A stretch of 64,000 nt of DNA, from NCBI GenBank assembly GCA_033816765.1, contig CM066288.1:2046001-2110000 (forward strand). Direction: 5' to 3'. A model generated the notes under the pieces. That model made no database searches and had not been told where the DNA came from. It was given only the letters and a program-made list of their open reading frames with translations. The position numbers and the translations under genes were made by a program. The stretch is from Nothopassalora personata (lineage: Eukaryota > Ascomycota > Dothideomycetes > Mycosphaerellales > Mycosphaerellaceae). Positions 35,201 through 46,294 of the stretch are shown piece by piece. Every line of letters starts with the position of its first letter. The stretch's first letter is position 1.

Positions 35201-35691
35201 TCGAGCTCCCGCCGTCTGACGGGCAAGTTGTTGAACAGGTTCTCGACGAAGACGGTGGTTCCCTTCGGGGCGGCGGCGACCGAGGTGCCCTTCAACTTTC
35301 CGGAGACGTCGAAATCCAGCTTCTTCCCGACAGCGCCGTCCTCCGCTCGAGCCGTGAGGATGTGGAAGTGTGACAATGCACATAGTGATGACAGTGCTTC
35401 GCCACGGAAGCCGAACGTCTCCAGGGAAGTCAGATCTGCGTAGGTGGAGAGCTTTGACGTGTGGTGCTTCAACGCGATCGTGTCGTAGTCGGGCGGCGCA
35501 ATGCCCGTGCCGTTATCCTGCACTTGGATGCTGTCCAGGCCGTGGTTCTTGAAGCGCACTTCGATCGACGTGGCACCCGCGTCGAGACTGTTCTCCACCA
35601 GTTCCTTGACCACCGAGTTGAGGTCGACGATGACTTGGCCGGACTGAATCTGGTGGACGGAGCTGCGGTGGATGGCCTGGATGGTGGCCAT
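32299..35691 (-). CDS. PMS1: DNA mismatch repair endonuclease PMS1 (MutL family)
   Basis: 1,130 residues in one exon. The GHKL ATPase domain is N-terminal: E30 in KELVENSLDAG, D59-NGTGI, G94-FRGEA. A long, polar, low-complexity linker (about 340-860) joins it to the C-terminal MutL dimerisation and endonuclease domain. That domain has Q895-FNLGF, the metal-binding DQHA(X)2E(X)4E motif at D920-E931, an ACRSSIMVG segment near 1040 and C1074-PHGRP. All catalytic motifs of the PMS1 (PMS2-type) subunit are intact. In yeast it pairs with MLH1, nicks the new strand after MutS recognition and works in the nucleus. The start at 35,691 fits the family N-terminus. The usual promoter is cut at 139 bp by transposon T. 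Plus-strand frames inside the gene are shadows. Confidence 0.95.
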   Translation of the reverse strand: MATIQAIHRSSVHQIQSGQVIVDLNSVVKELVENSLDAGATSIEVRFKNHGLDSIQVQDNGTGIAPPDYDTIALKHHTSKLSTYADLTSLETFGFRGEALSSLCALSHFHILTARAEDGAVGKKLDFDVSGKLKGTSVAAAPKGTTVFVENLFNNLPVRRRELEKNIKREYAKVISLLYAYACICVGVRFSVSNQMPKGNKVSVFATKSNATTKENITNVFGAKSLLALVKLDLTLDMSPSLGPSTQSARRCSTQATNRSSQVQLQGHISKPTFGEGRQAPDRQMFFVNSRPCQLPQVAKAINDVYKSFNTAQSPFVFANLVMDTNAYDVNVSPDKRTIMLHDQTALLETLKAALTELFEKTEHTVPQSTLPTKKLPAYQPLSVSRKEPLQPDVGKHCGTGDAADNEQSVSSDQEEEAPQGKSAMPVSTPPGFIHNWLGRDTESRSVKQCSELQTSGISKDKQKLVEKLRGNPQAIASKANSSMRRSQGVQPEDVSKEASGDEEQGIPPSPASLGGMVEKPRFDAVLNPDPMSTPYGDLFSQPPPALTRQAKDFNAQIERVRKDYGNSKASEQTKTRSESPLFESQTGTTEDVEKPDQGHDTPRSAIPTVTPASQTLALGPVQDAFGKMRPKRTPQQIAQITVGDVTTTTVIGSSPPYKKRRIHKPDDSQAVSKFGASPLLARGLQKNFAAPGSQLEADIDSTATSYSPTSAKRIQESSQSGDEDDQEADEEVIAPATSTRFKRPEGDHVQLPTSDDLDDLVPAPADDDEWGEEYMNEEEKKIREDGRVARLIQQAEEAAARPTQENLTRANNIFKYSGKRKDATLRLARFVRTSPAELKQQIEQLGGCCQTHTAIGAAEESTVIKDELDDTEAERRLSLTVIKSDFERMIVLGQFNLGFVLALRPAAEPGGEDDIFIIDQHAADEKYNYERLQRTVILQSQRLVRPLPLELTAVQEELLLIHSDALKANGFEVETMSYVTNEDEAVSPGRRCRLLTLPLSREKTFDLSDLEELLHLLSEQPAGSPFIPRPKKVQRMLAMRACRSSIMVGKTLTLTQMERVVRHMGEMEKPWNCPHGRPTMRHLAGLAEWRGWQEGDMVDEDQLDACSVHTQQGRDTDWAAWLKRRAKKA

Positions 35692-35830
35692 GTCCTGTCA
35701 GTGTCCGTCGCTCCAGGAACGCCCATGGTGGGTGATTGGTGTTTGGAGGAGGCACAACGCGCTGTCACGAGTTTGGTGTGGGACGAAGAGCCAAGACAGA
35801 CCGAATGACCGAGGGCGGTGGCCTACAATA
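35692..35830. promoter_or_regulatory. PMS1-side half of a split divergent promoter
   Basis: 139 bp of normal-composition DNA between the PMS1 start and the left end of T, ending in the TA target site (35,829-35,830). With 52,814-53,005 it would form a shared intergenic region of about 330 bp. I see no clear TATA box. Confidence 0.6.
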
Positions 35831-35852
35831 GGCTTACAAAACCGGCAAATAC
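35831..35852 (+). repeat. Left terminal inverted repeat of T
   Basis: 22 bp, exact reverse complement of 52,792-52,813. The next 150 bp hold several copies of GACTCGC in subterminal positions. Confidence 0.9.
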
Positions 35853-36436
35853 GCGTATTCGAAATCCTCACTCGCTGCACTCGCTCTTCCTTAACAACCA
35901 TTAACAATACTACTGCGACTCGCCAACTGCTGCGACTCGCCATTGTCGCACAACAATACTGCTGCGACTCGCTATTATCGCCTATAATCGTAGCGAGTCG
36001 CGGCGGTATTGTCGCTTCCTCCTACTACGTAGGTGAGTTAGGCTCCTTAATAATAGTAGACAGTAAGTATTAAGGAGCTTACCTCACTTACTATTGTTAC
36101 ATTATAGCGGCGGGTATATCAACTTCTACTGCTATTACTATTTCTTCGACTCTATACTTATCGACATATACAAATCTAACTATAGACGACTTACGTAGCG
36201 ATATTAGCCTTAGAACAACGATAACGACAGCGACAGCGACAGTACACCTAATCCGCGCTTACCCTTACAAACGCGGTTATTACTATAGCTTACGATAGCG
36301 TAAGTGCGATTCCGACTCGTTAGGCGTACGTAGGTAGACTAATGTTTAAACCTATAGTGCATACCGCCGCCCTCGTACCGCCGATACCGACGATTTCTAC
36401 TACGTGAGCGAGTCGATATAGGCACAATAGCTAGGA

Positions 36437-36973
36437 GACTCGTAGAAGATAGATAAGGGCAGTATAAAGGTTACGAAGAATAATTTGCGCAAGTTCGACT
36501 AGGCTAGCCGTATTATAGAGACTAAAGAGGGTATATATCTTATAGTAGACTCGCTATACTATATATACTAACTCGTATTAATAGGTAAGCCGGCTTAGAC
36601 GGACTGCGATGCGTGTAAGAGAGCTAGTATACGCTATATAGTCTTTACTACTAATACCGATAAGACTTACGCGTATTATAAGCGTTACACGAAGGCTCGC
36701 TATAACTCTCGCAAGTTAGTTAAGGAGCTTAGCGAGTCTAACGAGTCTAGCAATAGTTTATTTAAGGCTGTCGAGGGTGTTTTAACTACTTCTAGCGAGG
36801 CTAGCGAGGTTAGTAAGGCTAGCGAGTCTAGTACTCGCCCTACTAATGATACATTAACTCGCTTAGCCGCGGCGGAGGATCGTATTTAGCAATTAGAGGG
36901 TACTATTAGCCGCTTAATTAAATTTATTAGCGGTCTACTAGGTAGCGAGTCAGTCGCTAAATTTCGCTCTTAG
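36437..36973 (+). pseudogene. Fossil ORF 1 of transposon T, Cys motif and coiled coil
   Basis: A frame of about 178 codons with TAG/TAA-type stops only. A CDACKRAS motif is followed by several Tyr where Cys would complete a zinc finger (Cys-to-Tyr is a G-to-A RIP change). It then has a Ser/Glu-rich stretch coded by gcgagtc words and a leucine-containing coiled coil (LAAAEDRI-QLEGTISRLIKFI). It ends at TAG-TAA (36,971). It may be an accessory DNA-binding protein of the element. The family is not recognised. Confidence 0.5.
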
Positions 36974-38935
36974 TAATAATATAATATTAAGCAGTCTACC
37001 TCCTGTCTATATACTACGAGTCTATACTTCCCTCTACTTTTTTGGTCTTAGCTACCTCGTAGATAGCTCGATAACAAGCCTATTTCTCGGTGCCTTTACA
37101 CGCTAGTTGTCGTTAGGTAGACTCTAAAGCAATAGCTACGAGTCTAGCTACGAGTCTAGCTACGAGTCTAGCTATGTACTTATCGAAGCACTAGTTGCTA
37201 CTATAGACTCGCTTAAGGTACTAGTTGCTACTATAGTCTCGCTTAAGGACTCCTTCTTAATCTCTCTAATTTAACTCGTAGCTAGACTCGTACGCTCTTC
37301 CTTTACCTTCTTAACCGATGCTTCGCTAGCTAACGTACTTACTAGCTTATTGCCTAAACCTTTCCCTATAAACACTAAATTCTACTATCGAGAGGGGGCT
37401 CTAAACCCCGTTAGCTACGGAGACGAAGACGAAGAGGATTAAGGGCTACTAGCTATAAGATTAATATACTCTAGAGACTCGGCGATTAGAGTTATAGTAT
37501 GTCGATACGGTAAGCTACGACTCGCTAGACGCTTCTCGCTCTAGCTTACTATACTCGCTAAACGAGAAGTAGCCTAACTCGCTATAGTAGCCTAGCGAGT
37601 AATGCCCTAATCCGCTAGACGTACTATAGCACTCGCTACTATACTCGCTCGCTAGTCCTTAAGCTTACGCTCGCGTCGGCGGTCTACGTCCTTTATAAGT
37701 TCGCTAAGACTAGCTAAGGACTCGTTACTACTCGAGTCCTCTACTACTCCTCGTCTATATAGATTGTTTAAGGCTCCGCGACCTTAGTTAACCTAATACG
37801 TAACGTTAACTAGTACTTCTCGCCTATTCTTCGCGTTCTAGACACCCTTAGTGTACGGTATTAACATGTCCTCGAGATCTCGCTCTCGTAGGCTTAATTT
37901 ACTTAGAAGAATAGGTGTATTATCTTTAGTAGCCTTTACGAAGAGGAAGGGCGGTGTAGTATAAGGACGTATAAGCTATAGGCCTAGCTTATCCGCGCCT
38001 TCTTAAAAGACGAGGTTATAAAGCTAGGTTATCGTATCTACTACTTTAGCTAAAGACGACTCGTAGCGAGTCTATCGTCCGGTAATTTGCTACGCGCTAA
38101 GGAGCTTATGCGGCTAATACTCCCATGTCTTAAGGTCCCCCTTACGTTTAATAGTAAACAGCACCTTATATAGCTTAACGGATATTATTAGGCTAGGTCC
38201 CCTAGGCGGTTAAGATAGCTTTTCGGCTTTACCCTAGACTAACGAGATAGGAACACTTATGCTACGAGCCTTAATAACACTAGTCCGTGGGCCCTAAGTA
38301 GCGCTCGATAACGGGTTAATTCTAGTATTACTAAGCTAGCGAACATAAGTCTACTTATTACGAGCGAGTACCTTATTAGCCCGACTATAGCCACTTGCTA
38401 CGAGTGATGTATAAAGACCGTATCCAGTAGTACCATTCGGTTTCGAAGGGGTCTCGGTACTAGGAATCGGCGATAAGGGTAAAGGCGGACTCGTTACGGA
38501 CTCGCTAGGCTCGATAAAGGCTAGGTTAGGTATACTACATTTACTAGGCCTTAGTAGATAGCCGTAGACCTCGCTATGAACTAGAGAAGTCTTTACTAAC
38601 TTATGTATATAAAGATCGTCCTAAGTTAGAGCTAACATAATGTTAGAAGTAGTAGGAAAAGACTCGTAGGAAAAAGGACGTAGGACGTAGACTCGTTACT
38701 ATATAACCTATAATAGCTTACCGGCTTAAGCAAACAAGTCTATTATTCGTTCCATTAGCTCTAATCCGTTAAGGCGAGTAGGCGGTATGTACTTAGCGAG
38801 TCCCCCTCTACCTCGGAGATATTACGTAGTCTCGTTTCGTAGATACTAATAGGCGTAGACATACAATTTCTTAGGGCCTAGGCTAGGGCCGGCCTCGCTA
38901 CCGTCTAGTGTTAATAGATAGCTAGTAGTAGTAAG

Positions 38936-39097
38936 TGTTACGGGTGAACGACGTATATACTAAAGTTCTATAAAGTTTATAATAAGTTCAATATAGAAGA
39001 AAGGGGAAGTTACACGCTGTCCGGAGAAAAGGTGTCGGAAAGCAATCCGAACGCATAGGCGTAGCCTATGCTAAGAAACAGGGGCCCGCCCCTTATA
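38936..39097 (-). repeat. 3' LTR of E3
   Basis: 162 bp. It differs from 50,756-50,917 only by transitions, as expected from RIP. Confidence 0.9.
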
Positions 39098-40368
39098 CTA
39101 CCCCCCCCCTTCCTCCTCCGCCGCCCCTAGTTATAGCTCCGCCCTAGAGCCTATTGTCCTAGGTGTTTTTATTAGGCTCGTAATAGGAAGTGCCCGAGCT
39201 TCTCTTCCTTATTGTCTAGCCCCGCTAACGCCGAGACAAAGTATTGTTACCTAGGTAAGTGTAAGGTTTACTATTGTCTACTAAGTAACAATAGCTATTG
39301 TTATATATAAACAATAGGAGCCTAGAACATATCTTTAGGTTCTCGTTCTCTTTTTTTTCTTTTCTTTCTTCTTCTCATTACCTACCGTACGCGTAAGTCG
39401 CCCCTCCCCCTCCCCCTAGCTAAGCGTCTCTAGCCTTAGGGGCATATTCGCGCATCTTATACCTATCGCTTAGGGAGACGACATCTTCCCTACGAGTTCC
39501 GATAGATACTAATAGCATACCGTAAATAGAAACTACTACTACTATATCTCCTATTAATACTATTAAGTAAGTTCGAATAAATTCCTACGGAGACCAAAAC
39601 ATTCTAACGGGAGCCTAGCATAAAATAGCCTAACGCCGCATCTACTACGTCCCCTACGCCTATACTAGCGTAGACTACGTCTCCTAGTATATAAGTACCG
39701 GTCCTCGCCCTATTCTTATCGGGGTCCGCTAATTATCGTCCGGGCGTAACCGCGCGCGCCTACTAGGCCTATAACACTAATCGTAAGCATTGCGAGGACA
39801 TATATATACCGCGCGGACCCCGAAGGCAAATCATCGCTAACCGCGCGTTTTAGGCCGGAGCTCGCCTACGCCGCCTATACTAAGTAGACCCGCGCTACTA
39901 ACTAGAACCGCGCGTAAGCATCCTCCCTAGCGTCCTCCGCGACTTTTCTACCGGCTTACTGTCTTTTAGCGACGACGCTCGTACTAAGCTCCGCGCCGTC
40001 CTTAAAGCCTAGAAGGCTTTAAAGCCTCTCTAGCGCGCTAGTATGCTCTCCCGGTAAGCTTCCACGGCCCCCGCCTCTTTATACGCGCTTACCGATCCTT
40101 TTAGTACGGTCGCTACTAAGGTTATAGGCACTATAGCTAATGCTTAGCTTACCTTTAGGTAGACGTATATACTACGGGCCCCGTTATAAAACTATCGCTA
40201 ACCGACCTCTTAGTCCCGGTGGCGCCCTACGCGACCTCTAGCTAGGCTAGCGCCGCGTGCGTTAGGCCTCGGCCTCTACTAACTAGCCTTCGGGCACCCT
40301 CGTCTTTCGCGCGGGCCGCGACCGGGCTATTATAGTATGTAGCTATCTCGAAAGGGATCGGGCTCCGC

Positions 40369-40529
40369 TGTCACGGTTTACCTTTGCACAGACGCACTTC
40401 GGTGTCACGTGACCTCGGGCCCGATCTTATCACGCGCTTCTCGCGACTTCTTACTTCTCTTCTTCGTAGAACTTACTCGATACTAAGGCTAATACACGTT
40501 TGCGCCCTGTTGCTGTCTTGTCCGTGTCA
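40369..40529 (+). repeat. Left LTR of the small element
   Basis: 161 bp, identical to 41,564-41,724. It contains GTAGAACTTA at 40,466-40,475, complementary to the sequence directly after the LTR (TAAGTTCTAC at 40,531-40,540), as in self-priming Tf1-like elements. Confidence 0.9.
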
Positions 40530-40611
40530 TTAAGTTCTACCGCGCTCGATCGCCGCAAGCGATCACCCCGACCACGTGTGCACAGAAACGCGCGTGCGAC
40601 ACCGAGTCCGA

Positions 40612-40911
40612 ATGGCCGCAAACCAGACGACACTCGGAGCAGACGAATCCTAATTCATTCCCAACCTGAACCTTAACCTACTCACGAAGAAGTTCCTCCG
40701 CGACGCGCGCCAACGACAGAACGGCACACTAACCGAAGGACAACGTGAGGTGGAAGACGAGTCAGAGTGGAATCCGGATTTCGACGACACCCAGGGTGTA
40801 GAACGACTGCGCAAGATGGCGCAAGAGACACAAGACGAGACTCAGGGCCGAGATGGTGCTGAGCAGGCTCGTCAGCAAGAGGAGCACCGGCGGAGCGCAG
40901 ATACAACTTGA
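40612..40911 (+). pseudogene. Gag remnant of the small LTR element
   Basis: ATG at 40,612. The frame has one stop (TAA at 40,651, possibly from CAA), then continues for about 85 codons to TGA at 40,909. The product is highly charged and Gln/Glu-rich (QREVEDESEW, MAQETQDETQG, QARQQEEHRRS), as seen in N-terminal parts of Gypsy Gag proteins. The frame runs into the first 79-bp repeat. It is probably what is left of gag after internal deletion. Confidence 0.45.
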
Positions 40912-41438
40912 GGCAAGCTGAGGCTTGATATACAGTTGGTGGACACAAGGCACACTGCGGTGTGATACTGTCTTCGCTTGAGGCTTGTATTTTTCGAGAG
41001 AGAGAGTCTTAGTTTCTCTTCGTCGTAACGAAGATACTGTCTTCGCAGATACAACTTGAGGCAAGCTGAGGCTTGATATACAGTTGGTGGACACAAGGCA
41101 CACTGCGGTGTGATACTGTCTTCGCAGATACAACTTGAGGCAAGCTGAGGCTTGATATACAGTTGGTGGACACAAGGCACACTGCGGTGTGATACTGTCT
41201 TCGCAGATACAACTTGAGGCAAGCTGAGGCTTGATATACAGTTGGTGGACACAAGGCACACTGCGGTGTGATACTGTCTTCGCAGATACAACTTGAGGCA
41301 AGCTGAGGCTTGATATACAGTTGGTGGACACAAGGCACACTGCGGTGTGATACTGTCTTCGCAGATACAACTTGAGGCAAGCTGAGGCTTGATATACAGT
41401 TGGTGGACACAAGGCACACTGCGGTGTGATACTGTCTT
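40896..41438 (+). repeat. 79-bp tandem repeats, six identical units
   Basis: Five head-to-tail units at 41,044-41,438, and one at 40,896-40,974 separated by a 69-bp spacer (40,975-41,043) that ends with the same gatactgtctt. Units begin cgcagatacaacttgaggca. They are identical as far as I can see, so the expansion is recent. The unit has no stop on the minus strand in any frame, which creates long but meaningless frames there. Confidence 0.95.
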
Positions 41439-41563
41439 CGCTTAAGGCTTGCTGCGGCAAGATATACATTGGATTGGATTGAATTGGGTAATGGCGATGG
41501 ATATACCCCATTGCGATTGATTCACGCGTACGAGGGCGTACGGCGGTTTGAGAGGGGGGGTGG

Positions 41564-41724
41564 TGTCACGGTTTACCTTTGCACAGACGCACTTCGGTGT
41601 CACGTGACCTCGGGCCCGATCTTATCACGCGCTTCTCGCGACTTCTTACTTCTCTTCTTCGTAGAACTTACTCGATACTAAGGCTAATACACGTTTGCGC
41701 CCTGTTGCTGTCTTGTCCGTGTCA
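41564..41724 (+). repeat. Right LTR of the small element
   Basis: 161 bp, identical to the left LTR and followed by the tccgc duplication. Confidence 0.9.
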
Positions 41725-44700
41725 TCCGCTACTTTTACGGCGGACGCCGCTAAAATAAAACGTTCTTAAACTTACCTATGCCTTCTTACTTCTCTTAGTC
41801 TCTAAAAAGACTCCCTAACCTAAAAGAACGCCTACCTTTTCCTAAACGCCTATGTCTACGCTAAATTCTTAGTAATCCTTACCTTTTCGCCTTTTCCCCC
41901 TTCTGTTCGTATCCTATGCCTCCTTAGGTCCGTTATACGTTATTAGGTTACTATATTTCCTCTCGAAGTTATCCGCGGTCGCTGTGTCCGCGAGGTACCC
42001 TAATAGTTCCTATATAGGCTTATAGTATCCGGTCTATTTTACTAGGACTTCGCAAACTCGGCCTCTACCTCTAATCTTAGTTCTAGCGTAAAGGATCTCT
42101 TCTACCTACTACTCTTCGTAAGACTTGATTATAATGGGGTCCGGCTATTTATTATCGATCTCCTATCTAGGTAAGGGGTCTTAGCTTATAGGTCGTAGTA
42201 AGTTAGGATAGAAGACCGGGTAGATCCCGTCGGGGATCCTAGACAAGCGTATAGACAATAGTAAGATCACTTCTACTACCGTATACTTCGCGTGTCTATA
42301 GTCGAGGCTCTTCTTTAGTCGTATAGTAACATAGTTACGTAGATCTAGCTAAACTTTATCGCCTATACGATAGATTAGTACGGGCTTCCTATCCCGATTA
42401 GCGTAGTCCTCCTATTTTTAGGCGGCTTCCGCTATACTCGCCTAATAAAGGTCCTTAATCTTTTATATCCTTTCTATAAATAGCGATGCACGTTACGCGG
42501 CGTCTAACTAAGAGGTCTCTAGATCCGGTTATAACTAAACGGGTAATAGTGCCTCGTATCCGTATACCGCGAAGAAGGGGCTTATTCCTAGCCTAGCGTA
42601 ATACCGCGCGTTTAGAGCAAGTTGCGCCGTAGGGAGCTAGCGTTTCTAGTCGGACTACTTATAGTTAATACAGTTACGAAGGTAAGCCTAGACTTCCTAG
42701 TTTAACCGTTCCGGGCCTCTATCGGTTTATAGGTGGTAGGCGGAGCTAAGCCTCTATTTTACACCGGTTAAACGATAGAAGGTCCTCTAGAAGGTACTCG
42801 TCTAGTTAGTACCCCGGTTACTCGTAATAGCTTAAGGGAGGCTATAGTATCTTACCTAGTAGTCTAAGAACCTTTTAGCGTAGTCCTCGGCTCTTATGGT
42901 AGGCATCGCTTCTAAAACGACGGTCTTGCTTAGTCGATCCTTAATTACCTAGAGGTAAGTGTTCCCTTACGACTCGGGTATGTCCGTTATAAAATCTATC
43001 GAGATCTCCTAGAAGAATCGGTTAGGGACCGGTAAGGGTTATAGGAGGCCGTGTTTTTATTCTCTCTACACCTTGTTCCTACCGTAGTAGTTATAGTTCC
43101 TTAAGAACTGTCTTACGTACTTAGCCTATAGGGGCTAGTAGAAGTTACGACTTAGTATCGATGCTATAGAGTCCCGGCTAGGGTAGCCGTATACCGGTAA
43201 ATCGTACACGGATTAGATTAGCTTAGTTCGAAGGGTGTCGCTCTATAGAATCGCTATATCCGCCTCCTTATAGTCGGACTCCGTAGAACTAGGAGCTCTA
43301 GGCACCTAAATCCTACCGCGGTAGCGAAGATACCCGTTACGGTCGATGCTATAGTTACCTACTTATACCTTAAGTTTCACCTCGCTAGGAAGTAAACGCG
43401 CTCCTACCTTAATCGCGCGGTATACCGCTTAGAACGTGCTATCCTTCTCGATAGTTCTTTCCTAGAGGTCGTTTAGCTCTTATTCTTAGAAGGGTCCCTA
43501 TAGTACGCCCGGTAAATCCGCCTCTTCTATAGCGGATAGTCCTTCGAACTGCGTAGTTAAGATTCGTACTAACGAAACCTTTATAGTCGAGCTAGCGTCT
43601 ACTACTACCTCGCTTCCCCCCCTTCGAGCCCGGCTAATTCTTTACGATGTCCGGTCTAAGAAATCTACGATACCGTAATAACTTGTCGTCCTACCTAAGC
43701 GTATCCTACTCCCTTCGAGAAAGGGCATCCGGCACAATCCCCTCGGTACCCGGCCTATACACTAGTAAAAACTAGAACTTTATAACTTCCTTAACCTACC
43801 GGATCTACCGTTCGGAGAGCTATCTCTTCGTTATAAAGTATTCTAGGTTCTTATAGTCCGTCTAGATTATAAAGGGCCTATATGTTTTTAACTCGGGAGC
43901 CTATTCCTTAAGATAGGACACTACCGCGAGTATCTCCTTATCGTAAATGTCGTAGTTAATCTTAGCCTTGTTAAGTTTCTTCGAGTAGAATCCTACTAGT
44001 CTTACGACTCCGTCCTTTTCTTATAGGAGGGCGCCTCTAAGCGTAAAGCCGCTATAGTCCGTCTCTAAAAACGTAGGGAGCTCCGGGTTCTAGTAGGCTA
44101 AAACTAGTGCTTTGTAGTACTTGTTCTTTAGGGTCTTAAACGTATTAGCCTAACGCTCTCCCTAGGAAAACACCTTATTCTTACCGGTTAGCGACGTTAA
44201 GGGCTCGGCGAGCTTTAAATAGTTTAGAATAAATATTCGGTAGTAGTTTGCGAAGCCTAAGAACCGCCGCACTTCCTTCTAGGTAACTAGTGCCTTCTAG
44301 TCCTTTACTACTACTACCTTTTCGGGGTCGGGTTCTACTCCTATCCCGTCGGCATATATAATAAACCCGAGGTACTTAACCTTCTTCTATATAAACTTAC
44401 ACTTCCCTAGATCTAGGAAAAGGCCTCCGTCCTAAAGCTTCTAGAGCACGATACGAACCTTCTAGAAATAGTCCTCTTTTGTTCCGTCGGAGTAAATAAC
44501 GACGTTATTAGCGTAGGCCGAGGCAAAGTCGTCTAGGTAGTCCCGTAATAAACTATTAATATACCGCTAGAATGTTATAGGGGCCCCGGATAAACCGAAC
44601 GGGTATACTAGCTATTCCTATAGACCGAATCTAGTTCGAAAAGCCGTCTTATACTCTTTACCTCGAGCTATCCGGAGGTAATAGAATGCGGTAATAACGT

Positions 44701-45966
44701 TAACCTTCGTAATCTATCTAGCGCCCGTTAGGTTCCGAATGGTTTCCGGGATTAATAGAAGCGGGTATCGGTCCTACTTAGTAATCAAGTTTAGTGCTCT
44801 ATAATCGTAGTAGAACCTAAGTCCTCCCCCGGGCTTCTTTACGAACAAGACGGGAGCCGCCGCTTCTAAGGTAGAAGGGCGAATGTAACCCTTACGCTAC
44901 AGCTCCGTTAGCGACTTCCGGAGGATAAGTAGCTCGTCTTTCGATATACTATAGAGCGGTTCCTAGGGTAATAGTTCCGGGCTTCCGTCGGCTTTCGTCC
45001 GTATCTCGATCTTATAGTTAAGGTCGCCGCGGTACGGAGCTAGTTTATTAGCTTCCCTAGTAGAAAATAACGGTAGTATATCCTAAAGTTCTAGAGGCAA
45101 GCCCTTCTTAAGTTCCTCTCGCGTAGGCGGCTCCTTCTTATTAAGGGCTTTCTTAATATCTTCTACGGTTACCGCGGTAATCGTAGCGGAACGCTTACCC
45201 GACTCGTGTTCTTCGTAGTTACGCCCTTCGGGTACCGATTTCTTTACTAAGCTATAGTAGTACCGGCGCTTTTTAGGCGCGGTCCGGATCTAATTATGCG
45301 CCTTCTACGGGTTCCCTAGGATTATAGGGAAGTCTAGATTAGGCATAACATAAGTATAAACTACCTAGTAGACCCCGGCAATTTCTATACGGAAGGCGAC
45401 TACTCCTTCGATCGAGTTCCGCATCGCCTTCGTAAACCCTATAGCCTTACGGCTCTTATTACTAACATACGTAAGACCGAGGCCTTTCGCTAAGTCTCCG
45501 TTAATTATAGCGTAGTATATGTATCCTTTATCGATAAGGGTAAACGTTCCGTAACTTTCGTTTAGGAGTACGTCGGTATATATAAGATTCCTATTTATAG
45601 AACTCTTAACTACGTTCTACCCCTTTACTAGTGCTTCTTTATCTCCTAGTTCTAGCTTTCGACTAGGAGCTAGTCTTTTCCTATCTCTTCGGGATCCGAC
45701 TTAAACCTATCGTCCTCTAGAATTGGCGCGACCGAGGCCGCGTTAATCCTAGTGGGATTGACTACTACGGCGTACGGGCATTCCTTTACTCGATATCCGC
45801 TCGCTCTATAGCGGAAGTAGAGCTGTTCTTAGCGCCTACGATCCCTCTCCGCGCTATCTACCTATTTTGCTCTCTACCTCCCTTTGTCCTCCTTCCGATC
45901 TCTACGACTTCTAGAGCGGCCTCCGCTTATCCGGGTTAGTGCTATAATAGTGTTACTATCGGCACG

Positions 45967-46102
45967 TGATGCCCATTCACTGGTCCCACCGGTTTTGCCG
46001 ATGCACTAGTCCGCATTAGGCAGGACCCCTTTTTTTTCGAGCTTATCTCTCTCTCTCGCTTTCGTAGATCTTCTTCAATACATCAATCTACTCACATTAT
46101 CT
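45967..46102 (+). repeat. 5' LTR of the Copia element
   Basis: 136 bp, identical to 49,645-49,780. ggttatgagc follows at once and may be part of the primer site. Confidence 0.9.
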
Positions 46103-46294
46103 GGTTATGAGCACCCTCAGCGCTTACGACTGCGCGCATACCTTCGAACGACATTGTTGATTGTATCCTGCTGATTGCGCGTGTCCGCGACTTCATGCGA
46201 CCAAACGCGACAGCAGCAAACATCTTCAGCCAAGACCCAGTGGGCAACTTGGCGAGTATCGCAGTGACACCTAGTTGGTGCTCTGCAGTGGTGG

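Larger units (their letters stand above)
40369..41724 (-). mobile_element. Small non-autonomous LTR element, not RIP-mutated
   Basis: 1,356 bp. Two identical 161-bp LTRs (TGTCACGG ... CCGTGTCA) lie at 40,369-40,529 and 41,564-41,724. The 5-bp target duplication tccgc is at 40,364-40,368 and 41,725-41,729. A polypurine tract gagagggggggtgg abuts the right LTR, so by LTR element logic it is read left to right even though it carries no complete gene; I give the host-relative strand as minus only because the host E3 is minus. The interior has a gag remnant and 79-bp tandem repeats. The undamaged sequence and identical LTRs mean insertion after RIP of E3. Confidence 0.9.

Noticed and set aside
40896..41438. 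CRISPR-like look of regular repeats
   Set aside because: Units are directly adjacent without unique spacers, the genome is fungal, and there are no cas genes. It is a tandem repeat in an LTR element. The same holds for the 22-bp array at 51,022-51,295.
40762..41511. Minus-strand frames of 249, 181 and 136 codons
   Set aside because: They are made by the 79-bp repeats, which lack stops in all three minus frames. The same peptide recurs in different frames. There is no independent coding evidence.
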